A stretch of DNA of 5,234 nucleotides from Giesbergeria sp. (lineage in GTDB: Bacteria > Pseudomonadota > Gammaproteobacteria > Burkholderiales > Burkholderiaceae_C). Made by a program: the position numbers and the translations under genes. Below are positions 1 through 5,234 of the stretch, one piece after another (the stretch's first letter is position 1; the number at the start of each line of letters is the position of its first letter). The notes beneath the pieces were generated by a model. That model was given only the letters and a program-made list of their open reading frames with translations, searched no databases and was not told the origin of the DNA. The stretch covers positions 1 to 5,234 of the forward strand of contig JAGNUJ010000116.1 in the NCBI GenBank assembly GCA_017987055.1, given 5' to 3'.

Positions 1-453
1 ACGGCCGAAGAGGCGTGGGGCATTTTTGGCGACTCAGATTCCATCTTTGTCGAGAAATTCTTGGCCCTGGGCCAGCCCGACGACGGCCTGCTGGCCAAGT
101 GGAGCCGCATCCGCGCCATCCGCGACGCGGTCAACAAAGACATTGAAACCCTGCGCGCCGAGGGCAAAGTGGGTGCCTCGCTGCAAGCCAACGTGCAACT
201 GACGCTGGCGCCGGAAGACTTCGCTTTATTGAGCAGCTTGGGCGCAGATTTGAAGTTTGTCTTTATCACTTCAACTATTGAATTGATAGCTGGTAGCGCA
301 CAGCAGATAAGCGTTACAGCCAGTTTAGACACTAAATGCGAGCGCTGCTGGCACTACCGCGCCGATGTCGGCCACGACGCGGCGCACCCAACACTGTGCA
401 GCCGCTGCACCAGCAACCTGTTTGGCGCTGGCGAACACCGGGAACACGCCTAA
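1..453 (+). CDS. ileS: Isoleucyl-tRNA synthetase, C-terminal part (5' end outside window)
   Basis: IleRS is the cytoplasmic class I synthetase that charges tRNA-Ile with isoleucine. Only the last 150 residues are visible: the frame is open from base 1, so no start codon belongs here; the catalytic HIGH/KMSKS core lies upstream. The segment LAKWSRIRAIRDAVNKDIE and the following LGADLKFVFITS match the anticodon-binding/C-terminal region of proteobacterial IleRS. The end carries the family's zinc finger, CERCWHY followed by CSRC; the four cysteines are encoded at 337-339, 346-348, 397-399 and 406-408. All four ligands are present, so the 3' end looks intact. Between FITS and the first cysteine, the DNA (about 272-326) is less GC-rich than its surroundings and resembles a dispersed repeat (see separate entry), but the frame stays open. 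The gene ends in TAA immediately before lspA, indicating cotranscription. Confidence 0.97.
   Translation, partial: TAEEAWGIFGDSDSIFVEKFLALGQPDDGLLAKWSRIRAIRDAVNKDIETLRAEGKVGASLQANVQLTLAPEDFALLSSLGADLKFVFITSTIELIAGSAQQISVTASLDTKCERCWHYRADVGHDAAHPTLCSRCTSNLFGAGEHREHA
281..320 (+). repeat. Putative dispersed hairpin repeat embedded in frame in ileS
   Basis: Bases 289-299 and 311-320 form an imperfect stem: GTAGCGC (293-299) pairs with GCGTTAC (311-317) with one G-T wobble, then GCT (289-291) pairs with AGC (318-320) past one bulged G at 292; the loop is 11 nt. The layout TTGATAGCTG, TAGCGC, spacer, TAAGCG, then a partner of the first arm resembles a short dispersed repeat that I recall from intergenic regions of Comamonadaceae; this recollection was not checked. 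Here it lies in coding sequence, encoding roughly ELIAGSAQQISVTA just before the zinc finger. Boundaries are approximate. A chance resemblance within ordinary coding sequence remains possible. Confidence 0.5.
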
Positions 454-969
454 ATGGCACGCGCTAGGCCTTACAGAGCTTCTGGCGTCTCCAGCCGCGC
501 CAGTATCTGGCCGTGGCTGGGCTGGGCGCTGCTGATTTTGGTGGCCGACCAAGTCACCAAACTACTGATTGTCGGCAGCTACCGCTTGGGCGACTTCACC
601 ACCATCACCTCGTTTTTCAACATCGTGCGCGCGCACAACACTGGCGCGGCGTTCTCGTTTCTGGCCCAAGCCGGTGGCTGGCAGCGCTGGTTGTTTACGG
701 GTTTTGGTGTGCTAGCGGCGCTGTTGATCGTCTGGCAATTGCGCGCACATCCGGGACAAAAGTTGTTCTCGTTTGCGCTGGCCAGCATTCTGGGCGGTGC
801 CATCGGCAACGTCATCGACCGGATGGTGTACGGCTATGTGGTCGATTTTTTAGACTTCCACGCCGCTGGCTGGCATTTTCCGGCGTTTAACGTGGCCGAT
901 GCGGGCATCTCGCTAGGGGCAGTGCTGTTGATTGTCGATGAGCTGCTGCGGGTGCGGCGCGAGCGCTGA
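454..969 (+). CDS. lspA: Lipoprotein signal peptidase (signal peptidase II)
   Basis: LspA is the inner-membrane aspartyl protease that cleaves the signal peptide of diacylglyceryl-prolipoproteins; it is the target of globomycin. The 171-residue product has the usual size and four hydrophobic segments (about 20-40, 77-96, 105-121 and 148-166). Conserved boxes are all present: D32 in [16 protein letters not shown] with N62, [10 protein letters not shown] (114-123), and the catalytic dyad D131 (VVDF) and D149 (FNVADA), which align with D123 and D141 of E. coli LspA. The ATG directly follows the ileS TAA, with a weak purine-rich CGGGAA about 9 nt upstream, so translational coupling with ileS is likely. 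The N-terminal 18 residues are basic and variable, giving the positive-inside cytoplasmic end. Many proteobacteria have ileS-lspA in one operon. The next gene is 125 bp away and unrelated in function. Confidence 0.98.
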   Translation: MARARPYRASGVSSRASIWPWLGWALLILVADQVTKLLIVGSYRLGDFTTITSFFNIVRAHNTGAAFSFLAQAGGWQRWLFTGFGVLAALLIVWQLRAHPGQKLFSFALASILGGAIGNVIDRMVYGYVVDFLDFHAAGWHFPAFNVADAGISLGAVLLIVDELLRVRRER

Positions 970-1009
970 TTCACACCACGCCACACAGCTGGGCACTGCA
1001 CAAGTAATG

Positions 1010-1044
1010 TATCAATATCGCGGCTATAGCCTGCGATATTGATA
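1010..1044. repeat. Perfect 12-bp inverted repeat with a palindromic centre
   Basis: TATCAATATCGC (1010-1021) is matched exactly by its reverse complement GCGATATTGATA (1033-1044). The 11-nt centre is itself a 10-bp palindrome, GGCTATAGCC (1022-1031), plus one T, so as RNA or cruciform it could fold as 12 bp plus 3 bp around a single bulge, with a TATA tetraloop. A further outer pairing is possible between CACTGC (994-999) and GCAGTG (1045-1050). No T-tract follows on either strand, so it is not a standard intrinsic terminator. It lies 41 nt after the lspA stop and 51 nt before the yjbB start. It may end or protect the ileS-lspA transcript, act as an operator for yjbB, or be a repeat element; the sequence does not decide. 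Confidence 0.8.
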
Positions 1045-1066
1045 GCAGTGGGCGCAAGATAGCAGT
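1041..1066 (+). repeat. 9-bp direct repeat GATAGCAGT, 17-bp period
   Basis: GATAGCAGT occurs at 1041-1049 and again at 1058-1066. The first copy overlaps the right arm of the inverted repeat. The surrounding stretch, ATTGATAGC ... GCGCA ... TAAGC (1037-1070), has the same order of short blocks as the hairpin repeat inside ileS (ATTGATAGC at 282-290, GCGCA at 296-300, TAAGC at 308-312), with GGGC/GCCC (1050-1053/1069-1072) forming a short stem. It may be a degenerate second copy of that element, or binding sites upstream of yjbB. The 17-bp spacing does not fit the 11-bp period of PhoB boxes. Confidence 0.45.
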
Positions 1067-1094
1067 AAGCCCGATATAGTGGTTGGCTCACTTC

Positions 1095-2738
1095 ATGAAG
1101 CATTTACTCAATCTTTTAGCCGCCGTAGCCCTGCTCGTTTGGGGCACTCAGCTTGTCCGCACCGGCATTTTGCGCGTCTTTGGCGCCAGTTTGCGCCAGA
1201 TCATTTCACGCAGTGTGCGCACTCCTTTCACTGCCGTGCTCTCGGGCATGGGCGTGACAGCCATTGTGCAATCGAGCACCGCTACTGCGCTCATTGTTTC
1301 GGCCTTTGTCGGCCAAGGCTTGATGGCATTGCCCGCAGCGCTGGCAGTAATGCTGGGCGCTGACATAGGCACCAGCGTAATGGCAGTGGTGTTTTCGCTC
1401 GACTTATCGTGGCTCTCGCCGCTGTTTATTTTTGCTGGAGTGGTGCTGTACGTGCCACGCCCTGACACCACCATAGGGCGTCTGGGGCGCGTGTTTATCG
1501 GGCTGGGCTTGATGCTGCTGGCGCTGCGCCTTATCACCGAAGCCACCACCGTGCTGACGCAATCCGAAGCCGTGCGCACCGTGCTGAGTGCGTTGACTAG
1601 CGACTTGCTGCTAGAGATAACGATGGGAGCAATGCTGGCGCTAGTGGCTTACTCCAGCTTGGCAACAGTGCTACTGACGGCCACGCTGGTTGGCTCGGGC
1701 GGAATTCCGGTAGCGGTCGGCTTAGGGCTGGTGATTGGTGCCAACTTGGGCAGCGGCCTGCTAGCGGTGCTGACCACGCTGCGCTCGAACGTCGCCACGC
1801 GCCAAGTACCGCTGGGCAATTTGATGTTCAAAATTGCCGGTGTGTTGTTAATGGCACCGCTGATTGGCCCGTGGCTGCGCTATATCCATCCGATGGTCAG
1901 CAACGATGCCTCACTGGTGGTGCTGTTTCACTTGGCTTTTAACACTGTGATGGGCTTGGTATGTATTGGCCTGACTCAACCCGTGGCCGCCATCGTCGCG
2001 CGCCTGTTGCCGGCCGAAGAAACCAGCGCCACCGACACCCGACCACGCCACCTTGACCCATCAGCGCTGGCAACACCTTCGCTGGCCATTTCGTGCGCCG
2101 CGCGCGAGGCATTGCACCAAGCAGACGTGGTCGAAACCATGCTGCAGGGCATACACACCGTCATCCGCACCGACGATTTGCGCGTCTCGGAAGAGCTGCG
2201 CGCGCTCGACGATCAGGTCGATGGCCTGTATTCGGCTATCAAGTACTACATGACCAAAATCCCGCGTGAAACGCTGGACGAGCGCGAAGGCCGGCGCTGG
2301 GCCGACATCATTGGCTTCACCATCAATATGGAGCAAATCGCCGACATCATCGAGCGGGTGCTGATCGATATTGAGGACAAAAAAATCAAACCCGGCTTGC
2401 AGTTTTCCGAGCAAGGAATGCACGAAATCAACGAGTTGCACGCCCGCCTAATGAACAACCTGCGCTTGGCAATGAGCGTGTTTTTGAACCATAGCGCCTA
2501 TGAAGCGCGGCTGTTGCTGGAAGAAAAAACCCATTTTCGCGAGCTGGAGCGCGCCTACTCGGCCACGCACCTAGAGCGCTTATCTGACCAGTCGTTGCCC
2601 AGCATCGAGACCAGTTCGCTGCACATCGACCTGATCAGCGACTTTCGCCGCATCAACTCGCTGCTGTGCTCGATTGCCTACCCCATCTTGGAGCAAGACG
2701 GCGCTTTGGCACCCAGCCGCCTGCGCGCCGCCTCCTGA
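1095..2738 (+). CDS. yjbB: Na+/phosphate cotransporter-family protein with C-terminal PhoU-like domain (YjbB type)
   Basis: The 547-residue product is an inner-membrane protein with two inverted Na/Pi-cotransporter (PF02690-type) halves and a cytoplasmic PhoU-like helical domain. Half 1 carries VQSSTATA (Q59-S60-S61) and GADIGTS (88-94); half 2 has AYSSLATV (Y186-S187-S188) and GANLGSG (215-221). The region after about residue 325 is soluble, rich in charged helices, and PhoU-like. Size and sequence along the whole length resemble E. coli YjbB, including LLVWGT near the start and SIETSSLH and NSLLCSIAY near the end (comparison from memory). YjbB overproduction in E. coli lowers polyphosphate, and phosphate export has been proposed. 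I chose ATG 1095 because MKHLLNLLAAVALLVWGT aligns with the E. coli N-terminus; a TTG at 1083 would add four residues. No clear Shine-Dalgarno is visible for either. Y replaces the second-half glutamine, as I recall in E. coli YjbB, so this looks like a subgroup trait rather than damage. Confidence 0.93.
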   Translation: MKHLLNLLAAVALLVWGTQLVRTGILRVFGASLRQIISRSVRTPFTAVLSGMGVTAIVQSSTATALIVSAFVGQGLMALPAALAVMLGADIGTSVMAVVFSLDLSWLSPLFIFAGVVLYVPRPDTTIGRLGRVFIGLGLMLLALRLITEATTVLTQSEAVRTVLSALTSDLLLEITMGAMLALVAYSSLATVLLTATLVGSGGIPVAVGLGLVIGANLGSGLLAVLTTLRSNVATRQVPLGNLMFKIAGVLLMAPLIGPWLRYIHPMVSNDASLVVLFHLAFNTVMGLVCIGLTQPVAAIVARLLPAEETSATDTRPRHLDPSALATPSLAISCAAREALHQADVVETMLQGIHTVIRTDDLRVSEELRALDDQVDGLYSAIKYYMTKIPRETLDEREGRRWADIIGFTINMEQIADIIERVLIDIEDKKIKPGLQFSEQGMHEINELHARLMNNLRLAMSVFLNHSAYEARLLLEEKTHFRELERAYSATHLERLSDQSLPSIETSSLHIDLISDFRRINSLLCSIAYPILEQDGALAPSRLRAAS

Positions 2739-2743
2739 GGTTT

Positions 2744-3727
2744 TTACAGGGTCAGAATCGTCGAACCGGTGGTTTTGCGCGCCTCTAAATCACGGTGCGC
2801 TTGCTGCACGTCGGCCAGTGCATAGCGCTGCGCGATATGGATTTTTACCTCACCGCTGAGCACCACCGCAAACAGCGCATCGGCCATCGCCTGCGTGCTC
2901 TCGCGGCTTCGCATGTGGGTGAACAGCGTCTGGCGCGTGAGGTAGAGCGAGCCTTTAGCGCCGAGCACACCGGGCGCAAACGGCGCCACCGGGCCAGAGG
3001 CATTGCCAAAGCTGGCCATCAGCCCAAACGGGCGCAGGCAGTCCAGTGACTTATCCCACGTGTCTTTGCCGACCGAGTCGTACACCACTTTGACGCCTTG
3101 CCCACCGGTAATTTCTTTCACCCGCGCCGCAAAATTTTCGGCTTTGTAGTTGATAGCGTGCGCTGCACCGTTGGCCAGCGCCAGCTGGCATTTGGCGTCG
3201 CTGCCGGCGGTGGCAATCAGCTGCAAACCCAGCGCTTTTGCCCATTGGCAGGCAATCAGGCCCACACCGCCGGCGGCGGCGTGGAACAGCACAAAGTCGC
3301 CGGGCACCAAGCCTTCAACCGGGCGGGTTTTGAGCAGCAAATACTGCGCCGTCAAACCCTTGAGCATCATCGCGGCACCCGTCTCAAAGCTGATGCCGTC
3401 GGGCAGCTTGCAGACGCACTGCGCTGGCATCACACGCACTTCGCAATAGCTGCCGGGCGGCTCGCTGGCGTAGGCCGCGCGGTCGCCCACTTGCAGGTGG
3501 GTCACGCCTTCGCCGACGGCCTCGATGACGCCGGAGCCTTCCATGCCGATGCTGGCCGGTAGCTGCAGCGGGTACAGACCGGTGCGATGGTAAACGTCGA
3601 TGAAGTTCAGGCCAATGGCGTGGTGGCGGATGCGCACCTGACCGGGGCCGGGCTCACCCACGTTAACGTCCACCATCTCCAAGGCGTCGGGGCCACCGGG
3701 TTGGCGAATCTGAATAGCAAAACTCAT
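2744..3727 (-). CDS. qor: NADPH:quinone oxidoreductase (zinc-independent MDR family)
   Basis: The product is a soluble cytoplasmic medium-chain dehydrogenase/reductase predicted to reduce quinones with NADPH. It has 327 residues, the same length as E. coli Qor as I recall it, and matches it throughout: GLNFIDVYHRTGLYP (39-53) in the catalytic GroES-like domain, the nucleotide-binding motif HAAAGGVGLIACQWAKALG (149-167; A150-x-x-G153-x-x-G156), INYKAENF (192-199), VVYDSVGKDTWDKSLDCL (214-231) and GSLYLTR (259-265). Zinc-binding cysteines of alcohol dehydrogenases are absent, as expected for the quinone oxidoreductase branch. I placed the start at the ATG at 3725-3727 because MSFAIQIRQPGGPDALE starts as family members do and GGAGGAG lies 8 nt upstream; an in-frame start at 3793 would add 22 unlikely residues. 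It is transcribed towards yjbB, with only 5 bp between the stop codons, and divergently from the downstream transporter. Confidence 0.96.
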   Translation of the reverse strand: MSFAIQIRQPGGPDALEMVDVNVGEPGPGQVRIRHHAIGLNFIDVYHRTGLYPLQLPASIGMEGSGVIEAVGEGVTHLQVGDRAAYASEPPGSYCEVRVMPAQCVCKLPDGISFETGAAMMLKGLTAQYLLLKTRPVEGLVPGDFVLFHAAAGGVGLIACQWAKALGLQLIATAGSDAKCQLALANGAAHAINYKAENFAARVKEITGGQGVKVVYDSVGKDTWDKSLDCLRPFGLMASFGNASGPVAPFAPGVLGAKGSLYLTRQTLFTHMRSRESTQAMADALFAVVLSGEVKIHIAQRYALADVQQAHRDLEARKTTGSTILTL

Positions 3728-3735
3728 ACTGTGGA

Positions 3736-3742
3736 CTCCTCC
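3736..3742 (-). promoter_or_regulatory. Strong Shine-Dalgarno site fixing the qor start
   Basis: On the minus strand GGAGGAG lies 8 nt upstream of the ATG at 3727-3725. It is the best ribosome binding site visible in the window and decides the shorter qor start over the in-frame upstream alternative. Confidence 0.88.
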
Positions 3743-3749
3743 ATTGCAT

Positions 3750-3764
3750 AGGATCGGCCATCCT
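3750..3764. repeat. Small dyad in the qor/transporter divergent intergenic region
   Basis: AGGAT (3750-3754) and ATCCT (3760-3764) are inverted around CGGCC. It sits in the 89-bp region between the divergent starts, 22 nt upstream of qor. It could be part of an operator, but 5-bp arms are easily found by chance. No convincing -35/-10 pair was found in this region on either strand. Confidence 0.25.
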
Positions 3765-3816
3765 GCCATGTTTCTGCAAGCTTGGGCGCGCACAGCCGGC
3801 TACATTGGGCGCCCTC

Positions 3817-4719
3817 ATGACAGAAAAACTCACCCTGCGCACCGCCGCCCTCCTAACGCTAGCGCCCATGCTGTGGGCCGGCAATGCCGTCGTCGGCCGT
3901 CTGGTGTACGACCTGATTCCGCCGATCACACTGAATTTTTTCCGCTGGGCACTGGCGCTGCTGATTTTGCTGCCGCTGGCCTACGGCGTGCTGCGCCCCC
4001 GCAGTGGCCTGTGGCCGCACTGGCGCCGCTATGCGCTGCTAGGGCTGCTGGGCATTGGCCTGTACAACGCGCTGCAATACATGGCGCTGCAAACCTCTTC
4101 GCCGCTGAACGTGACGCTGGTGGCGTCCAGCATGCCGGTGTGGATGCTGGCGCTGGGTGCCTTGTTTTTTGGCACCGCCGTGACGCAACGCCAAATCATA
4201 GGCGCGCTGCTGTCAATCAGTGGCGTGCTGCTGGTGCTCAGCCGGGGAGAGTGGAGCACGCTGATCGCCCTGCGCTTGGTGCCGGGCGATGTGCTGATGC
4301 TGTTGGCCACGCTGTCGTGGTCGTGCTACAGCTGGCTGCTGGTGCGCACCAGCGAGCCGGCCCACCTGCGCGGCAATTGGGCGGCATTTTTGCTGGCGCA
4401 AGTGGTGTTTGGTCTGGGCTGGTCAGGCCTGATGGCCGGGGGCGAATGGGCGCTCATCGCGGCGCGGCCGATTGTTTGGGGCTGGCCGCTGGGCTTGGCG
4501 CTGGTCTATATCGCTGTTGGTCCGGCAGTGGTTGCTTTTCGCTGCTGGGGTGTGGGCGTGCAGCGCGTCGGCCCAGCAGTGGCGGGCTTTTTTTCTAATT
4601 TAACGCCGCTGTTTGCGGCACTGTTGTCGGCCGCGTTTTTAGGCGAAGTACCCCGGCTTTACCACGCGGGGGCGTTTATCTTTATTGTGGGCGGCATCGT
4701 GGTGTCCTCGCGCCGCTAA
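3817..4719 (+). CDS. EamA/DMT-superfamily transporter (substrate unknown)
   Basis: This 300-residue inner-membrane protein has the size and fold of drug/metabolite transporter family members with two EamA repeats, about ten hydrophobic segments (roughly 9-27, 37-55, 72-90, 97-118, 126-142, 156-176, 188-206, 222-242, 251-275, 281-297). First-repeat hallmarks are TLAPMLWAGNAVVGR (14-28), FFRWALALL (41-49), LNVTLVASSMPVWMLALGALFFG (98-120) and GALLSISGVLLVLSRG (129-144). The second repeat begins GDVLMLLATLSWSCYSWLLVR (157-177) and ends NLTPLFAALLSAAFLGE (261-277). Family members export amino acids, metabolites or drugs, and the substrate cannot be read from sequence. ATG 3817 is preferred over an in-frame TTG at 3805; the upstream Shine-Dalgarno is weak. 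The gene is divergent from qor and its stop overlaps the stop of the EAL gene. No partner gene hints at a substrate. Confidence 0.93.
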   Translation: MTEKLTLRTAALLTLAPMLWAGNAVVGRLVYDLIPPITLNFFRWALALLILLPLAYGVLRPRSGLWPHWRRYALLGLLGIGLYNALQYMALQTSSPLNVTLVASSMPVWMLALGALFFGTAVTQRQIIGALLSISGVLLVLSRGEWSTLIALRLVPGDVLMLLATLSWSCYSWLLVRTSEPAHLRGNWAAFLLAQVVFGLGWSGLMAGGEWALIAARPIVWGWPLGLALVYIAVGPAVVAFRCWGVGVQRVGPAVAGFFSNLTPLFAALLSAAFLGEVPRLYHAGAFIFIVGGIVVSSRR

Positions 4720-5234
4720 TCCGCCATAGGGATCGCCGCCAAATGCGAGAGCAATAAAACCTCCAGCTGGGCAATGGGCGTCGGCCGTCCGAGTAAATAG
4801 CCTTGGTATAGCCCACAACCATAACGCTCTAAGCATTCTTTTTGCTCCAGTGTCTCCACGCCCTCGGCAATCACCTCCAGCCCCAAGTTGGCCGCCATGC
4901 CAATGATGGTTTGCACAATCACATCGTCGTTCGGGTGCAGCCCCAAATTGCGCACAAACGACTGGTCAATTTTGAGTTGGTGCAGTGGCAAGCGGCTCAA
5001 ATAGGCCAGCGACGAGTAGCCGGTGCCAAAGTCATCCACCGAAAAGCGCACCCCCTTGGTGCGCAGCTGGTGCATTTTGTCTATGGCGTCATCCACGTTA
5101 TCGAGCACCAGCGACTCGGTTAACTCCAGCTTGAGCAGGTGCGGGCGGATGCCGGCATCTTGCATCACCTCAACTACCTGCTGGACAAAATCACGCTGGC
5201 GAAACTGGCACGCGCTAACGTTCACTGCCAGCTG
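4716..5234 (-). CDS. EAL-domain cyclic-di-GMP phosphodiesterase, C-terminal part (5' end outside window)
   Basis: EAL domains hydrolyse c-di-GMP to pGpG. The visible 172 residues are the second half of the domain and run to the protein's C-terminus; the frame stays open to the window edge (QLAVNVSACQF), so the in-frame GTG at 5225 is not the true start. The EAL signature and any sensor or GGDEF modules lie outside. Catalytic and metal-binding positions visible are N5 in NVS, E37 in LELTES, D67-D68 in DDFGTGYSSL, K88 in LKIDQSFV, E124 and E127 in AEGVET, and Q144 in QGYLLGRP. All look conserved, so this half is consistent with an active enzyme. After the domain there are only about 20 residues and no further domain. 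The stop TAG overlaps the convergent transporter stop by 4 bp. The composition resembles neighbouring genes. Confidence 0.95.
   Translation of the reverse strand, partial: QLAVNVSACQFRQRDFVQQVVEVMQDAGIRPHLLKLELTESLVLDNVDDAIDKMHQLRTKGVRFSVDDFGTGYSSLAYLSRLPLHQLKIDQSFVRNLGLHPNDDVIVQTIIGMAANLGLEVIAEGVETLEQKECLERYGCGLYQGYLLGRPTPIAQLEVLLLSHLAAIPMAD

Noticed and set aside
1010..1044. Intrinsic terminator for ileS-lspA
   Set aside because: The stem is strong, but no U-tract follows it on either strand, so I list it as an inverted repeat only.
1039..1067. TTGATA as a -35 box for yjbB
   Set aside because: It matches 5/6, but the hexamers at 15-18 bp spacing (such as TAGCAG) are poor -10 candidates, and it is part of the palindrome arm.
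1075..1080. TATAGT, a 5/6 match to a -10 box just upstream of yjbB
   Set aside because: No acceptable -35 lies 16-18 bp upstream, and the start would leave a leader of only about 8 nt before ATG 1095.
3098..3562. 154-codon open frame on the + strand opposite qor
   Set aside because: It is the antisense shadow of a well-conserved qor; its translation has no recognisable domain and is typical of GC-rich antisense frames.
3744..3772. TTGCAT and CATGTT as a promoter for the EamA transporter
   Set aside because: The spacing is 17 bp, but each hexamer matches only 3/6 of consensus.
3728..3793. N-terminal extension of qor from 3793
   Set aside because: The added 22 residues do not resemble the family N-terminus and a strong Shine-Dalgarno sits directly before the ATG at 3727.
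3744..4598. 284-codon open frame on the + strand overlapping the EamA transporter
   Set aside because: It is an out-of-frame shadow, rich in A, R, G and H, while the other frame encodes a clear ten-helix transporter.

Overview
The window is GC-rich, densely packed bacterial chromosome. IleS-LspA order, the strong similarity of several products to proteobacterial proteins, and a short dispersed repeat resembling one I recall from Comamonadaceae genomes suggest a betaproteobacterium (Comamonadaceae, perhaps Rhodoferax- or Polaromonas-like). That placement is inference; there is no rRNA or other decisive marker here.

Layout: (1) 1-453, + strand, the 3' end of ileS (isoleucyl-tRNA synthetase, C-terminal zinc finger). 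(2) 454-969, +, lspA (lipoprotein signal peptidase), whose ATG directly abuts the ileS stop codon. (3) 970-1094, a 125-bp gap holding a striking AT-rich inverted repeat and a 9-bp direct repeat. (4) 1095-2738, +, a YjbB-type Na+/phosphate cotransporter-family protein with a C-terminal PhoU-like domain. (5) 2744-3727, -, qor (NADPH:quinone oxidoreductase, MDR superfamily), convergent with yjbB and separated from it by 5 bp. (6) 3728-3816, a short divergent intergenic region with a good Shine-Dalgarno for qor and no convincing promoter. (7) 3817-4719, +, a ten-helix EamA/DMT-family transporter. (8) 4716-5234, -, the C-terminal part of an EAL-domain cyclic-di-GMP phosphodiesterase; its 3' end overlaps the transporter by 4 bp and its 5' part lies outside the window.

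ileS and lspA form a conserved housekeeping pair (translation and lipoprotein maturation). The other genes (phosphate transport, quinone reduction, metabolite export, c-di-GMP turnover) have no evident shared pathway and alternate in strand. I see no mobile element gene, CRISPR array, toxin-antitoxin, defence cluster or RNA gene, and no new multi-gene system. The signals most worth a second look are non-coding in character: a repeat-like hairpin that appears to be translated in frame inside ileS next to the zinc finger, and the palindrome plus direct repeats upstream of yjbB.
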